Shown here: piece after piece, positions 32,957 to 41,273 of the stretch | Layout of the letters: each line of letters begins with the position of its first letter | How positions within the stretch are numbered: the first letter of the stretch is position 1 | Source: Micromonospora sp. U21 | GTDB lineage: Bacteria; Actinomycetota; Actinomycetes; Mycobacteriales; Micromonosporaceae | DNA length: 64,000 nucleotides | NCBI RefSeq assembly: GCF_018070045.1 | Contig: NZ_JAGPYK010000012.1 | Location: 1 to 64,000, forward strand | Direction: 5' to 3' | Made by a program: the position numbers and the translations under genes | Notes under the pieces: model-generated | The model's database searches: none | The model's input: only the letters and a program-made list of their open reading frames with translations | Told to the model about the DNA's origin: nothing

Positions 32957-34204
32957 TCAGGCGGTGCGGCGGATGTTGGTGAGGGTGAAGCCGGTGGGAG
33001 GTAGTGCGGGCATCCGGCGCAGGTCCAGGGCCAGGTCCTGTGGCGGGACCTCGTAGCGCATGGCGCTGGTCAGGTTGGTGACCGCCCGTTTCATCAGGTC
33101 GATGGTGATCCACTCGCCGACGCAGCGGTGCCCGGTCCAGTGGTCGCCGCCGCCCTGTGGGATCAGCTGGAACGCGTCCACGGGACGGCCGGCGAACCGC
33201 TCCGGGCGGAACAGCTCCGGCTCGGGCCAGAGCGCGGGGTGATGGTTGGTGCCGTACAGGTCGAGGAGCACCCGCCGCCCTCGCGGGAAGTGGTGGCCGT
33301 GCCAGTCGAAGGAGCGCCGGACCTGGGCCGCGGCGGCCGGGAAGAACGGGTAGTACCGGCGTACCTCCTGGACGAACTGCTCGGTGGCCTCGTCGTCGTC
33401 GCGGACCCGTTGCCGCCAGGCGGGGTGGTCGTGCAGGGCGAGCGCGGCGAAGACGATGAAGCGGTCCACGGCGACCGTCGGCCGCAGCACGTTGAGCAGT
33501 TCGACCGCGGCGATCCGCCGGGGGAGCAGCATGCCCCGCGCGTCCCGGTGCTCGGCGATCGCCTTCAGCGCGCTGCCGGCGGGAGCCAGGGAAACGCCGA
33601 TCCGTGTCCGCTCGATGAGGTCGGCGATCCAGCGTTCGGCCCGGCGGCGGGCGAGCAGGCCGCGCCAGTGCCGGGGGCCGACCATCGCCGGGCCTTCGAT
33701 CATGGCGTGCAGATCGACGGTACGGCGGTCGACCTGTGACGCGGCCAGCGGCACCCCGGCCCAGGCACAGACCACCCGGGTCAGCAGCCGGCCCAGCTCG
33801 TCGTAGAGCGTCACCGGCGCGGCGCCTTCCCAGGCCGGAATCCGGGCCTGCCACTCGTCGTCGAAGAGCTGGCCGAGCTGCCGGATGGCGGCCGGCGTCA
33901 TGATCGACATGAGCATCGCCTTGCGGTCCCGGTGCTCCGGCCCGTCCAGCCCCTGCACGCCGCCCCGGCCGGTCAGTGTCCGCTGTACCCGCAGCGGCAT
34001 CGCCTCCCGCCGCTGGAAGCGCTCGGTGTCGTAGAACAGCGTCGCCGCCGGCCGACCGCGCAGGCAGATGGTCGGGGCCAGCAGGATCCGGGCCTGGAAG
34101 ATGTCGCTGCCGTACCGGTCGCAGCGCTCGCCGATGAACCGGTAGCCGGCACGGAGGAACGCGAGCGTGCTGTCCGGGCTGCGGTCGGCCGGCATGGTCG
34201 CCAT
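32957..34204 (-). CDS. CYP152-family fatty-acid peroxygenase P450
   Basis: A 415-residue cytochrome P450 of the hydrogen-peroxide-using CYP152 group. The heme ligand is C361 in HRCVGEW, within the family segment QLIPQGGGDHWTGHRC. The substrate-carboxylate-binding arginine-proline pair is in NVLRPTVAVDR, replacing the usual acid-alcohol pair of the I helix. VRRYYPFFP and LLDLYGTNHHPALW are also diagnostic. Q84 occupies the position that is Gln in BS-beta and His in OleT, which favours hydroxylation over decarboxylation (inference). GAGGAGA precedes the ATG. It needs no redox partner and none is nearby. Confidence 0.94.
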   Translation of the reverse strand: MATMPADRSPDSTLAFLRAGYRFIGERCDRYGSDIFQARILLAPTICLRGRPAATLFYDTERFQRREAMPLRVQRTLTGRGGVQGLDGPEHRDRKAMLMSIMTPAAIRQLGQLFDDEWQARIPAWEGAAPVTLYDELGRLLTRVVCAWAGVPLAASQVDRRTVDLHAMIEGPAMVGPRHWRGLLARRRAERWIADLIERTRIGVSLAPAGSALKAIAEHRDARGMLLPRRIAAVELLNVLRPTVAVDRFIVFAALALHDHPAWRQRVRDDDEATEQFVQEVRRYYPFFPAAAAQVRRSFDWHGHHFPRGRRVLLDLYGTNHHPALWPEPELFRPERFAGRPVDAFQLIPQGGGDHWTGHRCVGEWITIDLMKRAVTNLTSAMRYEVPPQDLALDLRRMPALPPTGFTLTNIRRTA

Positions 34205-34466
34205 CGGGTCTCCTCACGTGCGGGTGCCGGCCGGTCTGCCCGGCCGGGTGCGTCTACCCAGGTGGGGGCTCCTGAATCCACCGCCGGCATCGGTCGCGCG
34301 CCGGCCGGCGGTGCGCCGCGGCCACCGGATCGGCGTCCGCTGGCCCCTCCCACCGGCGCGGGAACCTGGTTGAGTTTCCGGTGAGTGGCCGGCGGTGACG
34401 AGGGCCGCGGCGGCTGGGGCCGGTGTTGCGGCCGGGCCGCGACAAGGGATCACGGGGGAGGGCGGG

Positions 34467-34874
34467 ATGCGGGACAACAGATCGCCGCACTGGCGGCAAC
34501 GGCGGGCGGCCGGAGGTCTCGGCGCGGGCCGGAGTCGGGACGCGGGGGCGCTGATCGGGCCGCCCCGGCGGCCCACCCGGCCGCACCGGTTCTTCACGGT
34601 GCACCTGGGCTTCACGGCGGCCGGCCTGGCCGACGCCCGCGAGCTGGCGGTGGCGTACGCGGAGGCGCTGAGCCTGCTCCGCCCGGAGCTGGCGCTCGGC
34701 GCGGCGGCCCTGTCGCCGGCCGATGCCTGGCACCGGGCCGAGCGGCTGTTCTGCGGAGCGGTCGGCCCGGACGGCGAGCGCTGCGTCGACGTGGCCGAGC
34801 ATCCCGGCTTCCACCACGCCCCGGGCCCCGGCGGCCTGGGCTGGGGCGACGGCGACGGCCCCGCCGATGGCTGA
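34467..34874 (+). CDS. Hypothetical protein
   Basis: A 135-residue protein with an arginine-rich start (DNRSPHWRQRRAAGG), then a helical domain containing ADARELAVAYAEALSLLRPELALGAAAL, a pair of cysteines (LFCGAVGPDGERCVDV) and a glycine-rich end. No family is recognised. The cysteines may bind metal or form a disulphide. A GGGGGAGGG stretch precedes the ATG. It is followed by a long hairpin before a convergent DUF397 gene. Codon use resembles its neighbours, so it is probably real. Confidence 0.6.
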   Translation: MRDNRSPHWRQRRAAGGLGAGRSRDAGALIGPPRRPTRPHRFFTVHLGFTAAGLADARELAVAYAEALSLLRPELALGAAALSPADAWHRAERLFCGAVGPDGERCVDVAEHPGFHHAPGPGGLGWGDGDGPADG

Positions 34875-34900
34875 CGGCCCGCCCGCGGCCGTCCCCGAGT

Positions 34901-34948
34901 CGGCGATGTGGGGGTGTCGCGTGCATCGGCACACCCCCACCATCGCCG
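34901..34948. terminator. Bidirectional hairpin between convergent genes
   Basis: CGGCGATGTGGGGGTGTCGC (34901-34920) is nearly complementary to 34929-34948 (one bulged base and one mismatch), giving a stem of about 18-20 bp with an eight-nt loop. Confidence 0.78.
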
Positions 34949-34983
34949 CTCTGGCACCGGCACGGGGCTGGCGTGGGCGGCGG

Positions 34984-35202
34984 TCAGTCCAGGTCGAACT
35001 CGCCGTCCTGCGCGCCGGCGACGAACGCGTCCCACTCGGCCTGGGTGAAGACCAGCACCGGCCCCTCCGGCTCGGAGGAGTTGCGCATCCCGATCAGGTC
35101 GTCGACGAACGCGACCTCGACGGCGCTGTCGGAGGTGTCCCCGTCGGCCCGCTGCCAGACCGCCCGAGAGAGGTCGAAGTCGCCCTTGGGGTGCTGCGCC
35201 AT
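34984..35202 (-). CDS. DUF397 domain protein
   Basis: A 72-residue DUF397-type protein (FDLSRAVWQRADGD, VEVAFVDDLIGMRNSSEPEGPVLVFTQAEWDAFVAGA). In streptomycetes such proteins usually pair with an XRE-type regulator (as in the BldB/WhiJ group); no such partner is next to it here. GGAGG precedes the ATG at 35202. Divergent from aminopeptidase N across 69 bp. Confidence 0.85.
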   Translation of the reverse strand: MAQHPKGDFDLSRAVWQRADGDTSDSAVEVAFVDDLIGMRNSSEPEGPVLVFTQAEWDAFVAGAQDGEFDLD

Positions 35203-35271
35203 TGTTCTTTCCTCCAGTGCCGAGGGTCGTGTGGTGACCGCGTGCGGATCCCCATCGGGCAGGATAAGCGG

Positions 35272-37788
35272 ATGCCGAGCCTGACCCGTGTAGAGGCGAC
35301 CGCGCGTGGCGCGGCGATTACTGTCGAGTCCTATCAGGTGGACCTCGACCTGACCGGTGGCGGCGAGCTGTTCCGCTCCCGCGTCGAGATCCGGTTCCGG
35401 GCGACCCCCGGCACCGCGACATTCGCCGAGGTCAAGCCCGCCACACTGCTGGCGGTACGCCTCAACGACCGCGACGTCGACCCCGCCGTGTTGACCGACA
35501 ACCGGCTCCCGCTGACCGACCTTCAGGCGGAGAACACCCTGGTCGTCGAGGCGGAGATGGCGTACTCCAACACCGGGGAGGGCATGCACCGCTTCGTCGA
35601 CCCGGCCGACGGCGAGACCTACCTCTACGCGGTGACCTTCCTCGACAACGTGCAGCGCATCTTCGCGGCGTTCGACCAGCCCGACCTCAAGGCCCCGTTC
35701 ACCCTCGCGGTCACCGCTCCGCCGCAGTGGACGGTCGCCAGCAACGCCGAGGTAACTGCCAACCCGGCTCCCGGGCGCTGGGAGTTCGCCCCGACCGCGC
35801 CGCTGGCCACCTACTTCTTCTCGCTGATCGCCGGGCCGTACCACGTCCGGCGGGCCGAGCACGACGGCGTGCCGCTGGGCATCTACTGCCGCCGGTCGCT
35901 CGCCGAGCACCTGGATGCCGACGCCGAGGAGATCCTCACCGTCACCCGGCAGTGCCTGGACCGGTTCCACCAGCTCTTCACCGAGCGCTACCCGTTCGGC
36001 AAGTACGACCAGGCGTTCGTCCCCGAGTTCAACGGCGGCGCGATGGAAAACCCGGGCATCGTCACCTTCCGCGACGACTACGTGTTCCGCTCGGCGGTCA
36101 CCGACACCCAGCGGGAGCTGCGGGCCACCACCATCGCCCACGAGATGGCGCACATGTGGTTCGGCGACCTGGTCACCATGCGCTGGTGGGACGACCTGTG
36201 GCTGAACGAGTCCTTCGCGGAGTACCTGGGCACCCGGGTCACCGCCGAGGCGACCCGCTTCGATCAGGCGTGGACCACCTTCGCCATGCGCCGCAAGGCC
36301 TGGGGTTACGCCGCCGACCAGCGCCCCTCCACCCACCCGGTCGCCCCAACGGAGGTGGCCGACGCCGACGAGGGCCTGCTCAACTTCGACGGCATTTCGT
36401 ACGCCAAGGGCGCCAGCGTGCTGCGGCAGTTGGTCGCGTGGCTCGGTGACGAGGCGTTCCTCGCCGGCCTGAACGCGCACTTCGCCGCGCACCGCTTCGG
36501 CAACGCCACCCTCGCCGACCTGCTGGCCAGCCTCTCCGCCGCCAGCGGCCGCGACCTGTCCGGCTGGGCTGAGCTGTGGTTGCGCCAGGCGCAGGTCAAC
36601 ACGCTGCGCGTCGAGGCCGCCGTCGACGCCGACGGCCGCTACACCGAGGTGGCCGTGGTGCAGACCGCGCCTGAGTCGCACCCCGTGCTGCGCCCGCACC
36701 GGATCGGTGTGGGCCGCTACTTGGCGAACGGCACGGTGGAGCGCGACGAGGTGGACCTCGACCCGGCCACCGACGGCGGGCGGACCGTGCTCGGCGAGCT
36801 GACCGGCGTCCCGGCGTCCCGGCTGCTGCTGCCCAACGACGGCGATCTCACCTTCGCCAAGGTCCGTCTCGACCCGGCGTCGGCGGACGCCGTACCGCTG
36901 GTGCTGCCCGGGCTGGCCGACCCACTGGCGCGGGCGGTGCTCTGGAGCGAGGCACTGGACGCAGCGACCGACGGCGAGCGGCCGGTGGCGGGCCTGGTCG
37001 ACCTCATGGTCGCCGCGCTGCCGGCCGAGACCGAGGTGATCATCGCGGAGGACGTGCTCACCCTCAGCCGGTCACTGGTCGACCGCTACCTCGACCCGCT
37101 GACCCGGTCCGCCGCGTTGGCCCGGGTCGCCGGGGCGTGCCGGCAGTTGCTCGACGGCGCGCCAGCGGGGGAGTCGTTGCAGCTCGCCGCCACTCGGGGC
37201 TGGACCGCCGCGACCACCGACGCCGACCTGCTCACCGGCTGGCTCGCCGGGCGCGACGTGCCGGCCGGCCTGAAGGTCGACGCCGAGCTGCGCTGGGCGG
37301 TGCTGCGTCGGCTGGTGGTGCTGAGCGCGGCCGGCGAGGCGGAGATCGCCGCCGAGGCGGCGGCCGACCCCAGCGCCACCGGTGCCGAGCGGGCGGCCCG
37401 CTGCCGTGCCGCCCTGCCCGACCCGGCCGCGAAGCAGGCGGCGTGGGAGATCATCGTGCGGGACACCGGGCTGTCCAGCCGGCTGCTGGAGGCGACCGCC
37501 GAGGGTTTCTGGCAACCCGAACAGGGCGAGCTGACCGCGGCGTACGTCGACCGGTACTTCGCGGACATGCCGGCCACCGCGCGGCGGCGTACCGCCTGGA
37601 CTGCCGACCGGGTGGCCGCCCTGGCGTTCCCCCGCTACGCCGTGGCACAGCCGACCCGGGAGGCGGCCGCGGCACTGCTGGCCCGCGACGACCTGACTCC
37701 CGGCCTGCGTCGGGTGATCACCGACGCCGACGACGACCTGCGCCGCGCGCTGGTCGCCCGGACGGCGGTGGCCGCCGCGGCGGCCTGA
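35272..37788 (+). CDS. pepN: Aminopeptidase N (M1 family)
   Basis: An 838-residue zinc metallopeptidase that removes N-terminal amino acids from peptides in the cytoplasm. The GAMEN substrate-binding motif is at residues 256-260, the zinc site HEMAH at 290-294 and the third ligand E313 in NESFAE, exactly the M1 spacing. The C-terminal half is the ERAP1-like helical domain. Length matches actinobacterial PepN. The ATG at 35272 has AGGA eight bases upstream. A strong hairpin separates it from the convergent monooxygenase gene. Confidence 0.95.
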   Translation: MPSLTRVEATARGAAITVESYQVDLDLTGGGELFRSRVEIRFRATPGTATFAEVKPATLLAVRLNDRDVDPAVLTDNRLPLTDLQAENTLVVEAEMAYSNTGEGMHRFVDPADGETYLYAVTFLDNVQRIFAAFDQPDLKAPFTLAVTAPPQWTVASNAEVTANPAPGRWEFAPTAPLATYFFSLIAGPYHVRRAEHDGVPLGIYCRRSLAEHLDADAEEILTVTRQCLDRFHQLFTERYPFGKYDQAFVPEFNGGAMENPGIVTFRDDYVFRSAVTDTQRELRATTIAHEMAHMWFGDLVTMRWWDDLWLNESFAEYLGTRVTAEATRFDQAWTTFAMRRKAWGYAADQRPSTHPVAPTEVADADEGLLNFDGISYAKGASVLRQLVAWLGDEAFLAGLNAHFAAHRFGNATLADLLASLSAASGRDLSGWAELWLRQAQVNTLRVEAAVDADGRYTEVAVVQTAPESHPVLRPHRIGVGRYLANGTVERDEVDLDPATDGGRTVLGELTGVPASRLLLPNDGDLTFAKVRLDPASADAVPLVLPGLADPLARAVLWSEALDAATDGERPVAGLVDLMVAALPAETEVIIAEDVLTLSRSLVDRYLDPLTRSAALARVAGACRQLLDGAPAGESLQLAATRGWTAATTDADLLTGWLAGRDVPAGLKVDAELRWAVLRRLVVLSAAGEAEIAAEAAADPSATGAERAARCRAALPDPAAKQAAWEIIVRDTGLSSRLLEATAEGFWQPEQGELTAAYVDRYFADMPATARRRTAWTADRVAALAFPRYAVAQPTREAAAALLARDDLTPGLRRVITDADDDLRRALVARTAVAAAAA

Positions 37789-37795
37789 GACCGGC

Positions 37796-37829
37796 GGGCG
37801 CGGGGTGGCTGGCGGGCCACCCCGCGCCC
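37796..37829. terminator. Bidirectional terminator
   Basis: GGGCGCGGGGTGG pairs with CCACCCCGCGCCC around an eight-nt loop between the convergent pepN and FAD-monooxygenase genes. Confidence 0.82.
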
Positions 37830-37833
37830 CGGC

Positions 37834-39048
37834 TCAGCGCAGCGCCGGCTCCGTCGTGACCGGGGCGTCCCAGTCGATGACGTAGCGCTGCTCGGCGGCG
37901 ACCGTCTTCTCCGGGTCCATCGCGGTGCGCGTCAGCAGCGGCATCAGCAGCGGCATCAGCGCCCGGGCGACCGGCCCCGGCGCCTTGGCCTGGTTGATCC
38001 GCGCCGCTCGGGCGGCGACCTTCTCCACCCGCGCGCGCCGCAGTCGCTCGAACGCCGTGAACGCCGACGCCACGTCCGGCAGGTCACGCAGGCAGCGGGC
38101 GAGTTGCACCGCGCTCTCGATCGCCAGCGACGCGCCCTGACCGGAGCTGTTCGACGGCGCGTGCGCCGCATCGCCGACCAGCACCATCCGCCCCCGGTGC
38201 CAGTGCGGCACGGGCGGCATGATCTGCAACGAGCCGACGACCTGGAGCTCGTCGGCGCTGCTGGTCGCCATCAACTCCCGGCCCGGATCGTCGTCGCCGT
38301 AGCTGGTACGCAGCGTGTCCAGCCACTGCGCCGCCGGCACCGCGCGGGCCTCGACCAGGCTCAACGGCCGCTGGTGGGGCAGGTTGGCCCCCCAGCGGGT
38401 GCCGCCGCCGGGCTCCGGCCAGTAGAGGTAGTAGCCGCGTCGCCCGAACGCGAAGGTCATCGTGCCCGGCTCGGCGTCCACCTCGTGTCGGGCCACCGCC
38501 TCGAAACCGAGCAGCCCAGTGAACCGCGGGCCGGGCGCGGCCGGGTCGATGAGATTGCGGACCGTCGAGCGGATGCCGTCGGCACCGACCAGGACGTCGG
38601 CGGTGGCGCTGCTGCCGTCCTCGAAGCGGGCGGTCACGCCGTTCTCCGTCTGCTCGGCGGCGACCAACCGCCTGCCGTACGCGAACGGGACGCCCTCGGC
38701 GACCGCCCGGTCGTGCAGCACCCGGTGCAGCTCGGCCCGGTGCACCACCCGCAGCGGCGGCACCCCGGCCAGTGTGGGCAGGTCGATGCGGCGGCGGCCG
38801 ACGGCCATCGCGGTGCGCTCGATCGGGTTGGCGATCGCCGTCACCGCACCGTCCGCGCCCACCGTGCGCAGGGCCGCCACCCCGTTGGGCGCGAGCGCGA
38901 GGGTGCCGCCGATGCCGCCGGCCCCGCTGGCGGTGGCGGGGTACGCCTCGTGGACGGTGGCGGTGATGCCGGCGCGGCGCAGCGCGAGCGCCGTCACCGG
39001 ACCGGCGATGCCGCCGCCGATGACGATCGCGGTTCGTACCGTGGTCAT
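37834..39048 (-). CDS. FAD-dependent monooxygenase (aromatic hydroxylase type)
   Basis: A 404-residue flavoprotein of the para-hydroxybenzoate-hydroxylase class. The N-terminal dinucleotide fold holds AIVIGGGIAGP. The middle has the DG motif VLVGADGIRSTVRN, and the second FAD contact is VLVGDAAHAPSNSSGQGAS. Such enzymes use NAD(P)H and oxygen to hydroxylate aromatic or polyketide compounds; some inactivate tetracyclines or rifamycins, so a resistance role is possible but not shown. GGGAGAG precedes the ATG. The PadR-type regulator upstream probably controls it; the two genes are separated by a hairpin. Confidence 0.91.
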   Translation of the reverse strand: MTTVRTAIVIGGGIAGPVTALALRRAGITATVHEAYPATASGAGGIGGTLALAPNGVAALRTVGADGAVTAIANPIERTAMAVGRRRIDLPTLAGVPPLRVVHRAELHRVLHDRAVAEGVPFAYGRRLVAAEQTENGVTARFEDGSSATADVLVGADGIRSTVRNLIDPAAPGPRFTGLLGFEAVARHEVDAEPGTMTFAFGRRGYYLYWPEPGGGTRWGANLPHQRPLSLVEARAVPAAQWLDTLRTSYGDDDPGRELMATSSADELQVVGSLQIMPPVPHWHRGRMVLVGDAAHAPSNSSGQGASLAIESAVQLARCLRDLPDVASAFTAFERLRRARVEKVAARAARINQAKAPGPVARALMPLLMPLLTRTAMDPEKTVAAEQRYVIDWDAPVTTEPALR

Positions 39049-39083
39049 GCTCTCTCCCTGGGTGTCGTCGGTCGGTGCGTGTG

Positions 39084-39160
39084 CGAACCGACCTGGGAGG
39101 GAGCGCGGTTATCCTCGTGGTTGCCGCTTCGGGCCGGGCGCCTTCCCAGGTGTCGGTTCG
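39084..39160. repeat. Inverted repeat upstream of the monooxygenase gene
   Basis: CGAACCGACCTGGGAGG (39084-39100) and CCTTCCCAGGTGTCGGTTCG (39141-39160) are inverted copies with two short insertions in the right arm. The pair lies in the monooxygenase promoter region. Its ACCTGGGAG core is also found in the palindrome at 39990-40023 upstream of the PadR gene. Confidence 0.68.
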
Positions 39161-39167
39161 AGGTAGG

Positions 39168-39203
39168 GGCTCCGGCGGGGTGTTGGCGCACCCCGCCGGA
39201 GCC
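39168..39203 (-). terminator. padR terminator
   Basis: GGCTCCGGCGGGGTG and CACCCCGCCGGAGCC form a perfect 15-bp stem with a six-nt loop just after the PadR stop, upstream of the monooxygenase gene on the same strand. Confidence 0.82.
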
Positions 39204-39208
39204 GTCCG

Positions 39209-39871
39209 TCAGTCGGGGGTGTCAGGGTCGGGGGTGCTGGTCCTCTCCGCCAGCGCGGTCAGCTCCGCCGGCATCTCGCCGGTCTCGTGGAAGGCCCGCC
39301 AGGTGTCCAGCCCCGGGTAGTCGCCCGAGGTCAGCTCGGCGAGCAGGGCCCGCAGCCAGGCCGCCTCGGCGGCGCGCATGGCCAGGTCGTACTCGGACTC
39401 GACCAGGAACAGCCGCGGGATCTCCCGCAGGTGCGCGTCGAGCGTCGAGCGGCCCTGGCGGATCGCGTCGTCCAGCAGGTCGAGCCGCTGCCGCAGCAGG
39501 TCGGTGGCCTCGTCGGGATGCAGCGCGGCGAGCACGGACAGGCCGGCCCGGAAGCGGGGATGCTCCGGCATCGGGGTGGAGACCAGCTCGCGGGCCCAGT
39601 CGACCAGCTCCGCCCGCCCCGCGTCGGTGATCCGGTAGACGGTGCGTTCCGGCCGTCGCCCGTCGCGGACGCTCTCCACGGCCTCGATCATGTCGTGTCT
39701 GTCCATGTTGCGGATCACCGTGTAGAAGGACCCCCACTTGAACTCCATGTCCTGGTCCTTGCCCCAGGCACGCAGTGCGGTGGCGATCTCGTACGGGTGC
39801 ATCGGCCGCTGGACCAGGGCGGACAGCACGGCCAGCGCCAGCAGGTTGCCGACCTTGCGCCGCTTCGGCAC
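39209..39871 (-). CDS. PadR family transcriptional regulator
   Basis: A 220-residue regulator. The N-terminal winged helix includes LLALAVLSALVQRPMHPYEIATAL, then FKWGSFYTVIRNMDRHDMIEAVE and the wing RRPERTVYRITDAGRAEL. The C-terminal Vir domain has long helices for dimerisation. PadR proteins repress detoxification or transport genes and release DNA on binding aromatic compounds. The GTG at 39871 follows a GGAGGGAGGG run. Its -10 (39910-39915) overlaps a palindrome, suggesting self-repression. The likely target is the FAD monooxygenase downstream. Confidence 0.92.
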   Translation of the reverse strand: MPKRRKVGNLLALAVLSALVQRPMHPYEIATALRAWGKDQDMEFKWGSFYTVIRNMDRHDMIEAVESVRDGRRPERTVYRITDAGRAELVDWARELVSTPMPEHPRFRAGLSVLAALHPDEATDLLRQRLDLLDDAIRQGRSTLDAHLREIPRLFLVESEYDLAMRAAEAAWLRALLAELTSGDYPGLDTWRAFHETGEMPAELTALAERTSTPDPDTPD

Positions 39872-39897
39872 GACACCCTCCCTCCCTCGTCCCCGAT

Positions 39898-39915
39898 TAC
39901 TCGTCCACGAGTATA
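39898..39915 (-). promoter_or_regulatory. padR -10 (TATACT) overlapped by palindromic operator
   Basis: TACTCGTCCACGAGTA (39898-39913) is a perfect seven-base inverted repeat with a two-base centre. On the minus strand TATACT (39910-39915) is a near-consensus -10 for padR and overlaps the palindrome, so binding here would block transcription. Confidence 0.65.
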
Positions 39916-39989
39916 GGCGTGCCGGCGTCGTGCCGCGACCCCGCTTGACGGGTGTGCCGGCCTGCCGGCATGTCTGTCTTTCGGCGGTC

Positions 39990-40023
39990 ATACCTGGGAG
40001 TCATATCTATGACTCCCAGGTAT
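39990..40023. promoter_or_regulatory. 34-bp perfect palindrome
   Basis: ATACCTGGGAGTCATA (39990-40005) and TATGACTCCCAGGTAT (40008-40023) are perfect inverted copies separated only by TC. The AT-rich centre contrasts with its surroundings. It lies between the divergent padR and nadD genes and shares ACCTGGGAG with the inverted repeat before the monooxygenase gene, so it is a candidate operator. Confidence 0.75.
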
Positions 40024-40146
40024 AACCGTGCAAAGCGTGATGCCCGGCGGGCCGACGCCTCTGTTTTCCGCCCGTTCAGAGTCGGGTCGACTGGTCACCG
40101 CCGTTGTCCGCCGCCGGGCCGGGACGGTCCGCCACGACGCCCGGCC

Positions 40147-40152
40147 TACGAT
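40147..40152 (+). promoter_or_regulatory. -10 element TACGAT of nadD
   Basis: TACGAT ends six bases before the GTG at 40159; no ribosome-binding site is present, suggesting a leaderless transcript. Confidence 0.5.
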
Positions 40153-40158
40153 CACGGG

Positions 40159-40755
40159 GTGGAGGAAGACATCCGGCGGATCGGGATCATGGGTGGCACC
40201 TTCGACCCGATCCACCACGGGCACCTCGTCGCGGCCAGCGAGGTGGCCGACCGCTTCGGCCTGGACGAGGTGGTCTTCGTCCCGACCGGGCAGCCGTGGC
40301 AGAAGGCCGACGAGCCGGTCAGCCCCGCCGAGGACCGGTACCTGATGACGGTCATCGCCACCGCCTCCAACCCCCGGTTCCAGGTCAGCCGGGTCGACAT
40401 CGACCGGAACGGGCCGACCTACACCGTCGACACGCTGCGCGACCTCCAGGCCGAGTACGGCCCGAAGGTGCAGCTGTTCTTCATCACCGGCGCGGACGCG
40501 CTGCAACGCATCCTGTCGTGGAAGGACCTGGACGAGATCTTCGAGCTGGCCCACTTCATCGGGGTGACCCGGCCCGGCTTCCAGCTCACCGACAAGCACC
40601 TGCCGGCGGACACCGTCAGCCTGATCCAGGTGCCGGCGATGTCCATCTCCTCGACCGACTGCCGTGCGCGGGTGGCCCGGGGCGAGCCGGTCTGGTATCT
40701 GGTGCCCGATGGTGTGGTGCAGTACATCGCCAAACGGAACCTGTATCAGCGCTGA
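40159..40755 (+). CDS. nadD: Nicotinate-nucleotide adenylyltransferase
   Basis: A 198-residue enzyme that joins nicotinate mononucleotide and ATP to give deamido-NAD in NAD synthesis. The nucleotidyl-transferase motif is GGTFDPIHHGHL, and the ISSTDCRARV motif (SxTxxR) near the end binds ATP phosphates. The GTG at 40159 (VEEDIRRIGIMGG) fits the -10 spacing. It heads the conserved nadD-rsfS-phosphatase order found in mycobacteria (Rv2421c-Rv2420c-Rv2419c). Confidence 0.95.
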   Translation: MEEDIRRIGIMGGTFDPIHHGHLVAASEVADRFGLDEVVFVPTGQPWQKADEPVSPAEDRYLMTVIATASNPRFQVSRVDIDRNGPTYTVDTLRDLQAEYGPKVQLFFITGADALQRILSWKDLDEIFELAHFIGVTRPGFQLTDKHLPADTVSLIQVPAMSISSTDCRARVARGEPVWYLVPDGVVQYIAKRNLYQR

Positions 40756-40865
40756 CAACGCCCGGTTCACCCCCATTCATGCGGCTAATCGACCAGAACT
40801 GACAAGTCGGGGTGCCGCCGGGTATGAGACGCTTGGAGGATCGCACGGTTGATCGAAGGAGAACG

Positions 40866-41273
40866 GTGACAGTTTCCGAACGCGCTCACGAGCTGGCGAT
40901 CGCCGCCGCCCAGGCCGCCGCCGACAAGAAGGCGCAGGACATCACCATCATCGACGTCGGCGACCAGCTCGCCATCACCGACGCGTTCCTGCTCGCCGCC
41001 GCCCCCAACGAGCGTCAGGTGCTGGCCATCGTCGACGCCATCGAGGAGCGCCTGCTGGAGCTGCCGGAGAAGGCCAAGCCGGTGCGGCGCGAGGGTGAGC
41101 GTGGCGGCCGCTGGGTGCTGCTCGACTACGTCGACATCGTGGTGCACGTCCAGCACACCGAGGAGCGCGAGTTCTACGCGCTCGACCGGCTCTGGAAGGA
41201 CTGCCCCACGATCCCGTTCGTCGACCGTGACCTGGTCGAGGCCGACGCCAGCGGGTCCGCTACGGCCGAATGA
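40866..41273 (+). CDS. rsfS: Ribosome silencing factor
   Basis: A 135-residue RsfS (DUF143/Iojap family) that binds L14 and blocks joining of ribosomal subunits under low nutrient supply. Diagnostic stretches are DITIIDVGDQLAITDAFLLA and GRWVLLDYVDIVVHVQHTEE. The GTG at 40866 is fixed by AAGGAGAA a few bases upstream. Its stop overlaps the next start (ATGA). Confidence 0.95.
   Translation: MTVSERAHELAIAAAQAAADKKAQDITIIDVGDQLAITDAFLLAAAPNERQVLAIVDAIEERLLELPEKAKPVRREGERGGRWVLLDYVDIVVHVQHTEEREFYALDRLWKDCPTIPFVDRDLVEADASGSATAE

Noticed and set aside
31538..34204. Mycofactocin-type cluster
   Set aside because: There is no MftC radical SAM protein, MftA peptide or MftD/E homologue, and the glycosyltransferase is too short for MftF.
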